DNA of 64,000 nucleotides from Larix kaempferi (GCA_027924585.1 BSBM01000068.1:12125501-12189500), one strand, 5' to 3'; shown: positions 32,530-43,820, counted from the first letter of the stretch. Notes: generated from the letters alone by a model not told the origin. Made by a program: numbers and translations.

Positions 32530-32945
32530 GCATACAACGTATCTGCCTAATACATATCATCATACATGATCCACCTGATCATACAATGTATCCACCTGAT
32601 ACATATCAAATACATGATCTACCTGATCATACAAGTATCCACTTGATACATACAAATACATGATCTACTTAATCATACAAGTATCCACCTGATACATATA
32701 ATACATGATCTACCTGATCATACACGTATCGACTTGATACATATAAATACATGATCTACCTGATCATACAAGTATCCACCTGATACATATAAATACATGA
32801 TCCAACTGATCATATCAAGAATCCAACATGATGCATATACAAATACATGATCCAACTGATCATATCAAGCATCCAACATGATGCATATACAAATACATGA
32901 TCCAAATGATCATATCAAGCATCCAACATGATACATATATGGAGC
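32530..32945 (-). repeat. Tandem repeat of about 46-50 bp
   Basis: About nine units of TACATGATCTACCTGATCAT followed by ACAAGTATCCACCTGATACATA. In the last three, CATCCAACATGATGCATATA replaces the second half. It continues the series of repeats filling the copia 3' region. Confidence 0.8.
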
Positions 32946-33052
32946 AGTAACTGGAGCATCATCCTGATGCTCATCATCTAGCGCTTACATCCACAGCCAT
33001 GGGAAGGATCCTCCTCTCACCATGCTTGGAATGGCTCCTGCAAATGTGTCCA

Positions 33053-33670
33053 TCAATTCTTCCTCGAAGTGTCGTCAATATGAAGAACACCAAGCCTCTC
33101 TCTGAAGTATTCAAACTTCACTTTGGCTAGTGGTTTCGTCAACACATTTGCAACCTGCTCATCTGTCACAACATACAGGAGCTTCAATGCTCCTCTCTGC
33201 ACCATATCCCTGATATAGTGATATTTGATCTCAATGTGCTTTGACCTATTGTGGAATACCGGGTTCTCAGACAGCTTCACACAACTCTGGTTGTCACAAA
33301 CGATACCAGTAGCCTCCAGCGGGAGATCAAATAACTCAGACAATAGCTTCCGGATCCATACTGCCTCACAACTAGTCGAACAAGTTGCAACATACTCTGC
33401 TTCGGCTGTACTCAGTGCTACACAGAATTGCTTCCTGCTAAACCAAGAGATCACACCTGATCCCATACTGAAGCAACACTCAGATGTGCTCTTCCTATTT
33501 GCAGCACTGCCTACCCAGTCTGAATCAACATAACCCTGCAGGTCAAACTTTTGATTCGCCTCATACTTGAGCCCATAATCAATTGTACCCTTCAGGTACC
33601 TCAGAATATGCTTTATAGCAACCAGGTGAACACCTCTGGGATCCGTCAGGAACTGGATCAATGTGTTCAC
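33053..33670 (-). pseudogene. Copia RNase H
   Basis: The 205-codon frame has RGVHLVAIKHILRYLKGT, LQGYVDSDWVGSAANRKSTS, STAEAEYVA and NVLTKPLAKVKFEYFRERLG, the complete copia RNase H that removes template RNA during reverse transcription. Catalytic-type acids (D of YVDSD, E of AEAEY, D of CDNQS) are all present. A single break near 33670 separates it from the reverse transcriptase frame. It is the best-preserved domain of the element. Confidence 0.9.
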
Positions 33671-33676
33671 TGCAAA

Positions 33677-34786
33677 TCAAATATCTGGTCTCGTGTTCGT
33701 CAGGTACATCAAGGACCCAATCATCTGACGATACACCATGACATCAACCGGATTAGATGAAGCATCACACAGAAGCTTCAGGTTCGATGCCATAGGCGTG
33801 GCCATGGCCTTGCAGTCCATCATCCCGAACCACTTCAGGATCTCTACTGCATACTTCCCTTGTCCAAGGAAGATTCCATCTACACTCTGCCACACCTCCA
33901 TGCCTAGGAAATAGTGCATCATCCCCAAGTCCTTCATCTTGAACTCGGCAGCAAGCTTCCTCTTGGTGTCGGCAATCAATCCATCCTCACCTATTACAAA
34001 CAGGTCATCCACATACAATAGTAGTATCACTGGATTGGCTTCCTCAACCTTGTAGTAAAGGTTGGAATCTGCTTTACTCTTGGTAAAGCCCAAACTGGAT
34101 AGAAAGCTGTCTATCCTACCATACCAAGTCCTAGGAGCTTGCTTCAAGCCATACAAGGATTTCTTCAATCTGCACACATATGACCCTCTGTCATGTGTCT
34201 CAAAACCAAGTGGATGCTCCACATATACTTCCTCTTCGACTACACCATTCAAGAAAGCTGTCTTGACATTCATCTGGTGTATCTCCCATTTCATCACTGC
34301 AGCCAGGGTAAGTATTGATCTGATGGAAGTGTACCTGGCTACAGGAGCAAAAGTCTCTTCATAGTCTATTCCCTCTTTCTGGGAGAAGCCACGAGATACA
34401 AATCTCGCTTTGTATTTCTCTATGCTGTCATCTGTAGCATGCTTGATCTTGTAGATCCACTTGGAAGTTACCACAGACTTCCCTTTAGGTCTTGGGACCA
34501 CATCTCAAACATCATTCTTCATGATCGACTGGTATTCCTTGACCATGGCATCCTTCCATTCTTTCTTTTCCACTGCTTCTTCATATTTGGAAGGTTCTTT
34601 GTTCATAATGTCACAGAGTAAGGCAACATAACTGGTATGTGATCTAGTCCTCTTCCTTTCTTTGTGTTCTTCTTCTGCAATGCCATATCTTTCTGCATCA
34701 TGAATGAGCTCTCTAGCCCATGCAAGTTTCCTCTTGTGAGAGTTCCTCTCATAGGGTGGATCTATAGGTTCTTGCGGATCTTCCAT
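33677..34786 (-). pseudogene. Copia reverse transcriptase
   Basis: 34505-34786 gives the domain lead-in (PSKYEEAVEKKEWKDAMVKE). 33677-34501 gives the core: YKARFVSRGFSQKEGIDYEE, VKTAFLNGVVEEEVYVEHP, RLKKSLYGLKQAPRTWY and the active-site L-L-Y-V-D-D-L-F. One stop at about 34502-34504 (TGA in place of a codon after NDV) splits it and one break follows at 33670. Otherwise nearly intact. Confidence 0.92.
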
Positions 34787-35036
34787 TTCACGATCTGCAT
34801 CTGGAATTGTTTAAGTCATGGTAGTGTCTTAAAATTTGGTTTCCTTTGGTTCTTCATAGTCTTCAACAGGTGTTTTCTTTGACTTGATGAAGGCTGAGTT
34901 TTCATCAAATGTCACATCCCTGCTGACATCAATTTTCTTGAGATGACATCAATCTTTTTGAACCCTGGAAAGTATATTTTGTAAGCTTTTGAGCTTTCAC
35001 TGTACCCCACAAAGATGCCCTTCTTTCCTAAAGGAT

Positions 35037-35260
35037 CTAGCTATGTTTTCTTTTCCTTTGGAACATGTGTATATACTGAACAACCAAATATTCTAAGATG
35101 GATAACTTCAGGTTTCTTACCAGAGAAGACCTCTTCTGGTGTCTTGTTGTCCAATATCTTGTGAGATGTTCTGTTCTGCACATACATAGCTGTCCTAGCT
35201 GCTTCTTCCCATAGATGCATAGGTAGGTCCTGGTCATGCAGCATTTACCATGCTACTTCC
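35037..35260 (-). pseudogene. Copia integrase, C-terminal part
   Basis: Reads ARTAMYVQNRTSHKILDNKT, PEVIHLRIFGCSVYTHVPK, the usual segment after the integrase catalytic core in copia. It follows directly on the insertion point of the gypsy element. The N-A-E-M-K-N-R segment immediately upstream is at 39727 on the other side. Confidence 0.85.
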
Positions 35261-35267
35261 ATGATTG

Positions 35268-35272
35268 TTATA
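35268..35272. repeat. Gypsy target duplication, left copy
   Basis: TTATA outside the left LTR, against TTCTA outside the right LTR (39725-39729), one change. Removing the element and one copy joins the copia integrase in frame. Confidence 0.7.
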
Positions 35273-35677
35273 TGTTAGGAACCCATGTCAACCCTTCTAT
35301 CTACTTTGTCAGTATATTGTTGTTGGACGCACATGCTTTGTATGTCATCCCATAGTATTTGTTGATCCATAGTTTGTATTATTGTTGTTGGACGCATATG
35401 CTTTGTAAGTCGTCCCGTAGTAATTGTTGATCCATATTTTGTATTGGCCCATGGTTTGTATTGACACATGGTATTGAACAATGGTATTGGTGCCTAGATT
35501 CAGTATATAACTTTGTGTTGAGACTAATGAAGGCATCGTGAAGTTATTTGTATTGAGCTTGCTCAAAGGAGGTTGCCCCCTCAAAGTGGCCTGCGATCAA
35601 TATAAAAGTGATTCTGAGTTCTGTTATTTCTGCTATCTCGTGTGTTTTCATTAATTAATTATTGCAGGTTCTTCACA
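35273..35677 (+). repeat. Gypsy 5' LTR
   Basis: 405 bp. An internal direct repeat of about 70 bp (ATTGTTGTTGGACGCATATG to TTGATCCATA) is present twice, as in the 3' copy. Confidence 0.92.
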
Positions 35678-35679
35678 TC

Positions 35680-35691
35680 TGGTATCAGAGC
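35680..35691 (+). other. Gypsy primer-binding site
   Basis: TGGTATCAGAGC two bases after the LTR, complementary to the 3' end of initiator tRNA-Met. Complementarity stops there (ACTTTCTTGG follows), in contrast to the extended site at 52452. Confidence 0.85.
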
Positions 35692-36779
35692 ACTTTCTTG
35701 GGCTCGTTGGGTGAAATTTATGCCCAATTTTTTTTTCGCTTCAGATCTAGGAATAATTCCCTTCCGCTTAACTGTGGGAAGTACTTGGGCATAAGACCTA
35801 AATTTTATTGTGAGGAGTACCACAGGAACCCCGAAGTAGCTGGCCCATTGAGAGGACCTGCCAGCAAAAAGGGCTACAACCCCTACCTGATTGACTAGTT
35901 CCGACTCGTGAGGTAAACCAAGAGCTGTTGTTTGTGACAAAGCGGTTATCAGTTTTACCTGAGCCGTGTAGTGAGGGGTACAGCCCCAATACACAAGCCG
36001 TCAGATAGAATTGGTGGTCGAGTGAAACCCATGAACTGTTGGGAAGCCGCACATACCTAGGGTCCATATTTATTTTCAGCTGAACTGTTGTCGATCACTT
36101 CTACTCTGTTTCAGATCCAGCCGTTTTAGATCCATTCTGAAAGCCGTTCTAGATCTAGCCGTTTCAGATGTATTCTGAAAGTTGTTTCAGATCTAGCCGT
36201 TTTTGATCCATTCGACATCGTTTCAGATCCATTTGTTGCTGATCACTTCCGCGTCATTGCAGATCCATCTGTTTCTGCTCCCTTCTGTGCCATAGTAGAT
36301 CCATTCTGGAAAAAAAAAATATAAAATTCTATTTTTTAGCCATATCTCCCTTGTTTTCACTCTGTTTCCCTTGAAACTTCCCTAACACCCTTGTAATCCC
36401 ATTCTGCATATTTCATTCCTAAGGACCCTATCCCAAATTCCACTCCCCAAAGCTTGAAATCCCACATTTGTCTATTTTTAGGGTTTGCCATAACTTCTTC
36501 GAATTACACCTAATCGCCTTCAAATTTTACCACAAAGTTCATTTCCTGATTCTACTTCTTTGTCCCTCTCTGCCAAATTTTCTCATTCTTTCACCCCGAT
36601 TTTGAAATCCTCATTTTCTGCTTCCCTATCCATCAGAAAGTGTCCAAAACCTATTCAAACCCCAATTACCCATCCGAGTTTTTCCCAAATCCAAATTTCT
36701 CTTTACTAAATAAGCCTTTGTTTGTGTTTTTCTATCCATTCCCCCAAAAAAAAAACAAAAAAAAACTCCTGGTTATGGT

Positions 36780-37479
36780 TGTCACCCGCACAGGAGCAAA
36801 AACCATGGAGTAAGCACTTGTAGCCATCCGAACAAAACTCTAAGATCTGGATGAAAAATTTCTCAGCCTTCATCTTCAGCATTCAACCATGAGCAATAAC
36901 CGACAATAAGAATCTTCTGCAGCCAATGGGTTCTCTTCTTCCAACAATTTCCGTGGTCCGAAGCTTGAATTTCCTTGCTTCAATGGTACTGATCGGATTG
37001 GATGGATCTATCCTGCAGAACAATATTTCAGTTTGCATAATACTTTTGATGTCCAAAAAGTTCCACTTGCATCCTTTCATTTGGAAGAGGAAGCCCTTCA
37101 ATGGTACCATTGGTACATCAAGGCGCACGACGAGCCAACATGGACATATTTTCGCCAACTCCTTTTGCAACGATTTGGTCCTAGTGCTTTTGATGACTTC
37201 ACTGGAGCACTCACTAAACTTCGCCAAAGTGGCACTATGAGAGAGTATCAGACAGAATTTGAGAAACTAGCCAATCACATCGAAGGATTGTCTGATGAAT
37301 TCTATAGGAGTTGTTTTATCAGTGGTCTTAGGGATGAAATCTGGTCAGAGGTTAAAATGTTCTGTCCCAACACAATGATGGAAGTCCTAGGGTTAGCTAA
37401 GTTGGCAGAATACAAGATTGCAGCCCAACAACACTCCAAACCCACTTTTGTTCCCTTCCGAAATATGGGTTCTCAATGA
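36780..37479 (+). pseudogene. Gypsy Gag
   Basis: 37033-37479 reads VPLASFHLEEEALQWYHWYI, WTYFRQLLLQRFG, LTKLRQSGTMREYQTEFEKL and CFISGLRDEIWSEVKMF, the Retrotrans_gag capsid domain. The upstream part to about 36780 includes F-P-C-F-N-G in another frame, so a frameshift near 37030 broke the reading frame. It is followed by the CCHC region after a stop at 37479. Confidence 0.85.
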
Positions 37480-37521
37480 CCTCCCATCCTGCCAGCTCCT
37501 CAACCAACTCCTATCAAGCAT

Positions 37522-38154
37522 TTGTCTAAAACAGAGATGCAGGCACGTAGGGAAAAAGGGCTTTGTTATAATTGTGATGAGAAATCCACTCAGGGACATA
37601 GATGTGTTCAGCAAAAGCTCTATCTCTTGGATATGGATTCTCGGCTTGCCTCTAAAATTGGTGAAGAAGCTCCAGATAAAATGGATGATCAGGTCGACAT
37701 TCAAGAGCCGCCTATTGACCCCCCATCTCAGGATGAACAACCAGAGATATCTCTCCATGCTTTATCCGGCGTCACCACCCCCCAAACAATGCGGGTTAGG
37801 GATTACTTCAAGAAGATTCCTCTTACAATACTCATTGATTCTAGTAGCACTCATAACTTCATTGACCCTCGGATCGCCAAACATGTTGATTGTTTTGTCC
37901 ATCCTTGCTCCAACTTTGAAGTCATGGTTTCCAGTGGGGGCACCTTACCTTGCAAGGGGAAGTGTCACAATGTGCGTCTCTCTCTAGAAGATTATAACCT
38001 GCACTCTGACATGTTTTCCTTGTCCCTAGGCGGATGTGATGTGGTTTTGGGCGTTCAATGGCTACACACACTTGGCCCCATCTTATGGGATTTTTCTGAA
38101 CTTTGGTTGCAGTTTTCAGTCAATGGGAAACAACACAAATTTAAGGGCTTATAA
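37522..38154 (+). pseudogene. Gypsy CCHC knuckle and aspartic protease
   Basis: The 210-codon frame starts with ARREKGLCYNCDEKSTQGHRC, a CCHC knuckle, then the retropepsin segment ILIDSSSTHNFIDPRIA, where the usual D-S-G is D-S-S, and LGGCDVVLGVQWLHTLGPI, the typical gypsy protease end. The active-site Gly-to-Ser change would probably reduce or abolish activity. The frame stops at 38152-38154 (TAA) and the reverse transcriptase fingers that should follow are absent. Confidence 0.88.
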
Positions 38155-39310
38155 CAAGAGTCTTTCCGCATCATCAGTTCACATCGCCTAGAAAAGATCC
38201 TTAAGAATAATTCACATGGTGTCATGCTCAACTCCATTCCATTCAGATGCAGCCATCAATGGTATCCCCTACTTCCTTGGATAGATATGCAGGTGTCCTT
38301 GCTGAACCAGTGGGCTTGTCGCCTTCAAGAGACCTTTCCAGTAAGAATTTAGCTGCATCTACATCTCAGCAGGAAATGATGGCTATTTTGCATGCAGTAC
38401 CGAAGGGGCAGCCATCCCTATTAGGAAATTATTTTTGCATCAAGACTAATCTCCAGATTCTGGAACATTTTCTATAACAACGGGTCCCCTCACCAACACA
38501 CCGGAAATGGGTTATCCAACTCATGGGTTATGACTATGCGATCACTTATAAGAAGGGTAAGGATAATATGGTGGCAGATGCTCCTTCTCGCTAATTTGAT
38601 GACCCAGTTTCTCTTACAGCTATTTCTCTGCTTGTTCCAAATTGGTTTCAATCTATTCAATAGGGCTATCTCTCCTATGAACTCCATGCTTCTTCATCGG
38701 CAGGGCACTCTTGGTTCCTCAAAACCTATGACCAAGAACGATGTAACTTCTTTTGGCAGGGACTGAAAATTAAAATTCACCAAATGGTGGTTGAGTGTGA
38801 TACTTTCCAGGTCAACAAGGGTGAAATGACGCTCCTTTAGGGACTGCTCGAACCCTTTCTCATTCCTACACAGATGTGGAAAGCTATTTCTATGGATTTC
38901 CTAGAAGTGCTCCAGTGGTACAATACCACATCTAAAAGGACACCATATGAAGCAGCTTATGGACAGGCACCACCAGTTCTTCTTCCATACACGCTTAGTA
39001 GCTCCCCAGTTCAGGCAATTGACTCGGTTCTTCGAAACCGCGATCAGATTCTTCTCATTTTGCAGGACAATCTTCACATGGCAAGAATTCGATTGAAACA
39101 ATAAGCCGATCAACACCATTCTGAGTGCACTTTTCATGTAGCTAATATGCCGGTCCTTCTTTGTCTACAGCCTTCCAATCAATCCTCCCTAAAACTCAAA
39201 AGGCGTCAGTGGGCCGGAATGCAACCTGAGGATGCTATAGGGGAACCACTCCTTCAGATTCTACATCAATTTTCACATCTAAAACTTTGAGGACAAAGAT
39301 TTTTCTAAGG
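38155..39310 (+). pseudogene. Gypsy RNase H and integrase remnants
   Basis: Broken frames give QEMMAILHAV and NLQILEHFL, then HRKWVIQLMGYDYAITYKKG and DNMVADA.SR (RNase H end), GLKIKIHQMVVECDTFQVNK (integrase zinc region) and YNTTSKRTPYEAAYGQAPPV (end of integrase core). Most of the integrase core is deleted between about 38890 and 38910. Multiple stops are present. Confidence 0.75.
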
Positions 39311-39319
39311 GAGAGGGGA

Positions 39320-39724
39320 TGTTAGGAACCCATGTCAGCCCTTCTATCTACTTTGTTAGTATATTGTTGTTGGATGTATATGCTTTGTAAGTCGTCCCGT
39401 AGTATTTGATGATCCATAGTTTGTATCATTATTGTTGAATGCATATGCTTTGTAAGTCATCCCGTAGTAATTGTTGATCCATATTTTGTATTGGCCCATG
39501 GTTTGTATTGACACATGGTATTGTCCCATGGTATTGGTTCCTAGACTTAGTATATACGTTTGTGTTGAGACCAATAAAGGCACTGTGAAGTTATTTGTAT
39601 TGAGCTTGCTCAAAGGTGGTTGCCCCCTCGAAGTGGTCTGCGATCAATATAAAAGTGATTCTGAGTTCTGTTATTTCTGCTATCTTGTGTGTTTTCATTA
39701 ATTAATTATTGCAGGTTCTTCACA
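39320..39724 (+). repeat. Gypsy 3' LTR
   Basis: 405 bp, same length as the 5' copy, with scattered differences (a few percent by eye). Confidence 0.92.
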
Positions 39725-39726
39725 TT

Positions 39727-40565
39727 CTATTTTTCATTTCTGCAACTCCATTCTGTTGTGGATTGTATCCCTGAATCACATAACTTCTTGAAATCACCTG
39801 AATTGAATTCTCTACCATTGTCGGATCTGGATGTCTTGATCTTCTTATCACTTTGATTTTCCATCAAGGCTTTGAATTCCTTGAACTTATCAGACACTTC
39901 ATCTTTGTTCTTCAAGAAGTAAACCCAAGTCTTCCTAGAGAAATGAAGGAGACATAGTATACATACCCACTTAGAGAACTAGATGACATTGGACCGCATA
40001 CATCGGACTGGATAATTTCCAAGATCCCTTTAGATTTGCTTTCACTGCTTGGAAATGCCTTTTTAATGTTCTTTCCTTTTGCACATCCTTTGCAAACACC
40101 TTCATGCTTTGTCTTGATTTCAGGAAGACCTTCTACAACTTTACTTGCAATTGGCAGTGCCCTATAGTGCACATGTGCAAGCCTTCTATGCCAAAGTTCA
40201 CTTGGCTCCTTGGATTCATGTACCATGGCATGTTCAGGTTGTCTCTTCAATTTGTACAATCCTCCCTCTTGTTCTCCAATCACTATTGCATCATCTATAG
40301 TTTTACCCTTTGGCCACATTAGGACTTGGCCATCTACAAATGCAACCCTCACGCCTTTTGCATCCAATGCAGAAATGGAGAGTAGGTTCTTCTTGAGCCC
40401 AGGTACATATAAAACATCTTTCATCTTTAAGGACTTTCCAGAGTCTAGATTGTAGGAGGCTTCACCACTTCCCTTGATTTGATATTGATATTCATCGCCA
40501 AGTTTCACCTTATGGGGTGATTCATGTTCAGATAGATTTGCAAAAGATTCTTTAAACCCAATCAT
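39727..40565 (-). pseudogene. Copia integrase, N-terminal and core part
   Basis: 39912-40565 gives LWHRRLAHVHYRALPIASKV and VCKGCAKGKNIKKAF (the HHCC zinc finger) and IQSDVCGPM (first core Asp). 39727-39915 gives KTSRSDNGREFNSGDF (second core Asp) and N-G-V-A-E-M-K-N-R. A frameshift near 39912 separates them. The remainder of the domain is at 35037-35260. Confidence 0.9.
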
Positions 40566-41574
40566 GTGTTTGGAAGCCCCACTATCAATAAGCCAATCAT
40601 TACATCCATGAGAGATAGTACTTGTGAGAGAAGAGATTAGAACATATTCATCTTCACTTGATGAAGTATCATTTTCTTCCCTAGCCTTCTTCTTGGGAGG
40701 TTCATCATCCTTAGCAACATGAGCATGAAATCTCTTCTTATTGTACCTCTTCTTTTTGTTGTTGTTGTCTTTATTCTTCTTGGGACAATTTGAAGCAAAG
40801 TGTCCTATTTCATTACAATCATAACATCGAACATGAGAGAGATTTCTTCTTATGATGAGGGTGAGAATGTTTCTTGTTATGTGATCTCTCCCTCTTAAAC
40901 TTGCTTCCCTTGGTGTGTGCTATGAGAGCTTGATATTCATTCCCCTTCTTTTCTTCTTGAGCCACAAGCCTTGCTTCTTCTTGTGAGAATTCCTCCCATA
41001 GTCTACTGAATGAGATCAACTTCCTTCTTGCACAGATTCCTTGGATGAAGAAATCCCATGACTTAGGTAGGCCATTCAATGTGGTCATGACAACTTCACC
41101 ATTGTCCACTACTTCATCCACGGCTTCAAGTTGTTCCTTGATCTGAGAGACCTTAGAGAAATAAGATTGAATGGTCTCTCCATTCTGAATATTTACCCCT
41201 TTCAATTGGTTCCGTAGAGTCATCTTCTGATTTATGTTCTTCCCTTCAAATAGCTTGGTTAGGGAATCAAACATCTCCTTGGGTGTGTTCAGAGATGACA
41301 CATGTGGTATGAGATGGTCTTTGATAGAATCGGCAATGATCCTCTTTTCCTTGACCAAGTTCTTCTTATGTAAGGCCTTAGCCTCTTCTCCCTTTGGGAC
41401 AGGGACCTCTTCGCTTATGTAAGTGTCCAACTCATTTTCTTCCAGGATTAACCCAATCCTATACTTCCATGCTCGGAAGTTATCATCCCGTTCAAGCTTA
41501 TCCTCAAGCTTGGTGTGGTGAGACATCTTAAAGAGTACTTCAAATGGAAATAGAAAAGATTTAGGTCTTACCAC
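40566..41574 (-). pseudogene. Copia Gag, CCHC knuckle and protease start
   Basis: The 251-codon frame (40819-41574) has DNFRAWKYRIGLILEENEL, TPKEMFDSLTKLFEGKN and LRNQLKGVNIQNGETIQSYF, the UBN2 Gag domain. A frameshift near 40830 leads into C-Y-D-C-N-E-I-G-H-F-A-S-N-C (CCHC knuckle, 40780-40830), a Lys-rich linker, and D-W-L-I-D-S-G-A-S-K-H-M, an intact protease active site near 40570-40610 that continues into 40565. Confidence 0.9.
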
Positions 41575-42086
41575 TTGATTTGTAGAAATATGGATTTGGT
41601 GTTGGATTAGGGTTTGTTAGAGAAACCCTAAAAATTCAAAATGTGAATTTCAAACCTCTGAAAGGATAGAAAGATGCGCCTTGATGAGCTGATCAACTTG
41701 GTATACTCAGAAATTGAAAATTGCAAAGTTTCACCCTTCAGAAATGCTTTTCAATCTCCCAAATTCACTAGGGAGGACCCTGAATTAGGGTTTGAGTTTA
41801 CTGGAGCTTCACCCAACCAAAAATATCGATCCAAGGCTCTAAAATTTGATTTTTCCAAGGAGCTTCTAGTTGTGTCCTCAGATTTTAGAAATTCCTATTT
41901 TTTAGGAAACCCTAATTTTTAGGGCCAAAAATGAAAGTGCCCAGAATTGAATTCTGATTGGACAGAAAGATGCGCCTTGTTGAAGAGAGTCAAAACACCC
42001 TACTGCCTTTCAATATCTGTGGAGAGGAACCCAATAAACAGGAAACCCTATTTTTCACAACTGCATAGTGTCTTCTTCTCAGGTTA

Positions 42087-42098
42087 GCTCTGATACCA
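42087..42098 (-). other. Copia primer-binding site
   Basis: The plus strand reads GCTCTGATACCA, i.e. TGGTATCAGAGC on minus, immediately after the LTR end TTTAACA. It matches 12 nt of the 3' end of initiator tRNA-Met. Confidence 0.9.
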
Positions 42099-42653
42099 TG
42101 TTAAATTTTTTAGCATTAATTCAAGATACTCTAGGATCTTTATTGAGAGAATAACATGTATAGCATATCAATCACACCAAGCAATCACATGAGACAATAG
42201 ACACACAGAGTTTCACTAGGGAAAACCATAAAGGTGAAAAACCACACAACTTCCTCAAGGATAGAAAGAGCAATGATACAACCCAAGTACAAGAGATAGT
42301 CTTCTCTAGCAGCTAAACCTCCTTCTCCACTAGTGCGCCACCTCTCGAGTAGTGTAGAAGTGAATAATGAGATGATCAAATAGAGTGCCTCCCGCACTCT
42401 ATTTATACATGACTTGTCCTGCCTAATAACCCAGCAGGGCCGACTTGTCTAACTCAGTCTAATAACCCATGGTTATATTAATTAGGGCCGACACCACACT
42501 TGGTGGTCTAATAACCCATCACTTGCAAGTTACGACACTTGCAACACTTGCCAATACAAATGACGACACTTCCATATAGAGGAATAATAACATCTCTATA
42601 GGAGTACAATATACATGGGTGAAATACATTCCGAAGTTACATATACATCAACA
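42099..42653 (-). repeat. Copia 5' LTR
   Basis: 555 bp. Same ends as 30823-31395 without the small internal duplication. The segment 41590-42086 between it and Gag is the 5' leader, which holds a repeated phrase (AGAAAGATGCGCCTTG near 41668 and 41966). Confidence 0.92.
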
Positions 42654-42738
42654 ATAAAGCTGCAGTTGGTGAAACTTGTGCCCTTCTTACCTTACGCCAA
42701 AACTTTTTGAAGTGGGTTTGAGGTTGTCCAAACTGCGG

Positions 42739-43473
42739 CTAAGTGCAGTCTTTTTGAAGGTGGCCAACTTGTCTACATGTGAAACATCTCAAGGGCAGTT
42801 TCCAATAGTCCAAACATTGGACCCAGATACTTCCAAACATTTTGAGCCTAATTTCTTCGAATAATCCTTCTCTGACATCCAATTCTACAAGTATCCGGGC
42901 GCAGCTTCTTTCCTCTTTGGTTTCCCAATCATCCTCTAAAGCTACAAACTTTCCAAGTTTCTTTCCAATTGCTTCTAGAAAGTGCTTTTGCCAAAAAACC
43001 ATAGGTAGTCTGGGAAGAATTACCCAAATATGTTGCACATTATGAGGTTCTCTTCTGGAATTGAAGCTTATGCCCCATCTGCTTAGTATCAATCCCGACA
43101 GTCCCCATCTCCAGCGATGATCGAGGAGTTTTTCTCTCTCCTCCTCTTTGTCAAATTTAAAGAGAAACCAACCCCTTGGGAGAGTATGGAATTCAGGCAT
43201 GTATTCGATTAAGGGGGTCGAGTTAGTCTTCATCCATTTCTTTAAAGCTTCACGTTCTGTTGATTTTCCACAGAAGCGACCGACCAGTGCGAATTTAAGA
43301 TAATATGGGATTTCAGCGATCTGTATGTCCCTTCCAACCATGAGTTCTGGGCTACCAACCTTCAAATTAATGCTTTTCTTCCTTCTTCGGGGACGGTGAT
43401 CTGGTTCATGGGAAGACATACAGGGGACGTGTGAATTCATGGATGTTGACGACAGGTTATCAGTAATCCACAA
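42739..43473 (-). pseudogene. LINE ORF1: DUF4283 and CCHC knuckle
   Basis: The 244-codon frame contains YLKFALVGRFCGKSTEREAL, FHTLPRGWFLFKFDKEEERE and HNVQHIWVILPRLPMVFW, the DUF4283 domain of plant LINE ORF1 proteins, then C-F-T-C-R-Q-V-G-H-L-Q-K-D-C, a CCHC zinc knuckle. Such proteins bind LINE RNA. The start ATG at 43473 is internal to the 5' part of the element, whose end at 43802 is fixed by the target duplication, leaving a 5' leader of about 330 bp. It is truncated by a TAG right after the knuckle and continues after the copia insertion at 30822. Confidence 0.88.
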
Positions 43474-43802
43474 GGGTGAGGTCCTGCGAGGGGAGGGAGA
43501 ATGATTAGTCGTGATTACTGGATGTGCTGAGTTGTAGATATCTTCGTCCGTACATAAGACAGGCTCGGATTCCGAAGCTTAGTAGTCGACCTCGTCGATA
43601 TTCATTATGACCCCAACTGCTCAGGGGTTTTAAGTGACTAGAGACAGACCTGTTCCACACATGTGAGCAAGAAAAATGAAAAAGAAGAACGTCAAAGCAT
43701 AAAGGTGTCTCCATCGCTTTCAAACCTTAGACCGTCTGCACGCTCCCTTCGCCAATTTCGGGCCCCTAGATGGATCATAGCAGCTATGCTCCATCGCGCC
43801 CC

Positions 43803-43820
43803 GCATCCTATGTACTATAT
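43803..43820. repeat. LINE target-site duplication, right copy
   Basis: Identical to 16454-16471. The sequence beyond it (TATTCACTTATTAACAAGAT at 43864) also occurs left of the LINE at 16357, showing that the pre-insertion locus was already a local tandem duplication of about 137 bp. Confidence 0.9.

Larger units (their letters stand above)
35273..39724 (+). mobile_element. Ty3/gypsy retrotransposon with deleted RT
   Basis: Two 405-bp LTRs (35273-35677 and 39320-39724) run TGTTAGGAACC...TTCTTCACA. The primer site TGGTATCAGAGC is at 35680-35691 and a purine tract (AAGGGAGAGGGGA) adjoins the 3' LTR. Gag, CCHC, protease, then RNase H and integrase scraps occur on plus. The reverse transcriptase is missing between about 38220 and 38350. 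At 4.45 kb it is a deletion derivative. It lies inside the copia integrase at 39727/35260. Confidence 0.92.
30823..42653 (-). mobile_element. Ty1/copia retrotransposon, split by a gypsy insertion
   Basis: LTRs at 30823-31395 and 42099-42653 both run TGTT...AACA on the plus strand, and the element reads on minus. The primer site TGGTATCAGAGC (complement at 42087-42098) adjoins the 5' LTR. A purine tract (AAGAGGGAG on minus) adjoins the 3' LTR at 31396-31410. Flanking 5-mers are ACAAA and ATAAA, a target duplication with one change. Gag, protease, integrase, RT and RNase H are in copia order. The element sits in LINE ORF1 and is interrupted in its integrase by 35273-39724. Without the gypsy insertion it would be about 7.4 kb. 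Confidence 0.93.
16472..43802 (-). mobile_element. Near-full-length LINE split by two later insertions
   Basis: The element is flanked by an exact 18-bp duplication (16454-16471 and 43803-43820), and its 3' poly-A tail appears as poly-T from 16472. Its own sequence is in three blocks: 43802-42659 (5' end, DUF4283 and CCHC), 30822-27075 (linker, endonuclease, reverse transcriptase) and 17727-16472 (zf-RVT, RNase H, 3' UTR). Subtracting the DNA transposon and the copia element leaves about 6.1 kb, a normal length for a plant L1-type LINE. Domain order continues across both gaps, and across the 17727/27075 gap the reading frame is exactly restored. The copy is dead through frameshifts and a few stops. 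Confidence 0.93.

Noticed and set aside
32188-32945. Possible CRISPR-like array of direct repeats
   Set aside because: Units are contiguous tandem repeats without unique spacers, lie inside a plant retrotransposon, and have no cas genes.
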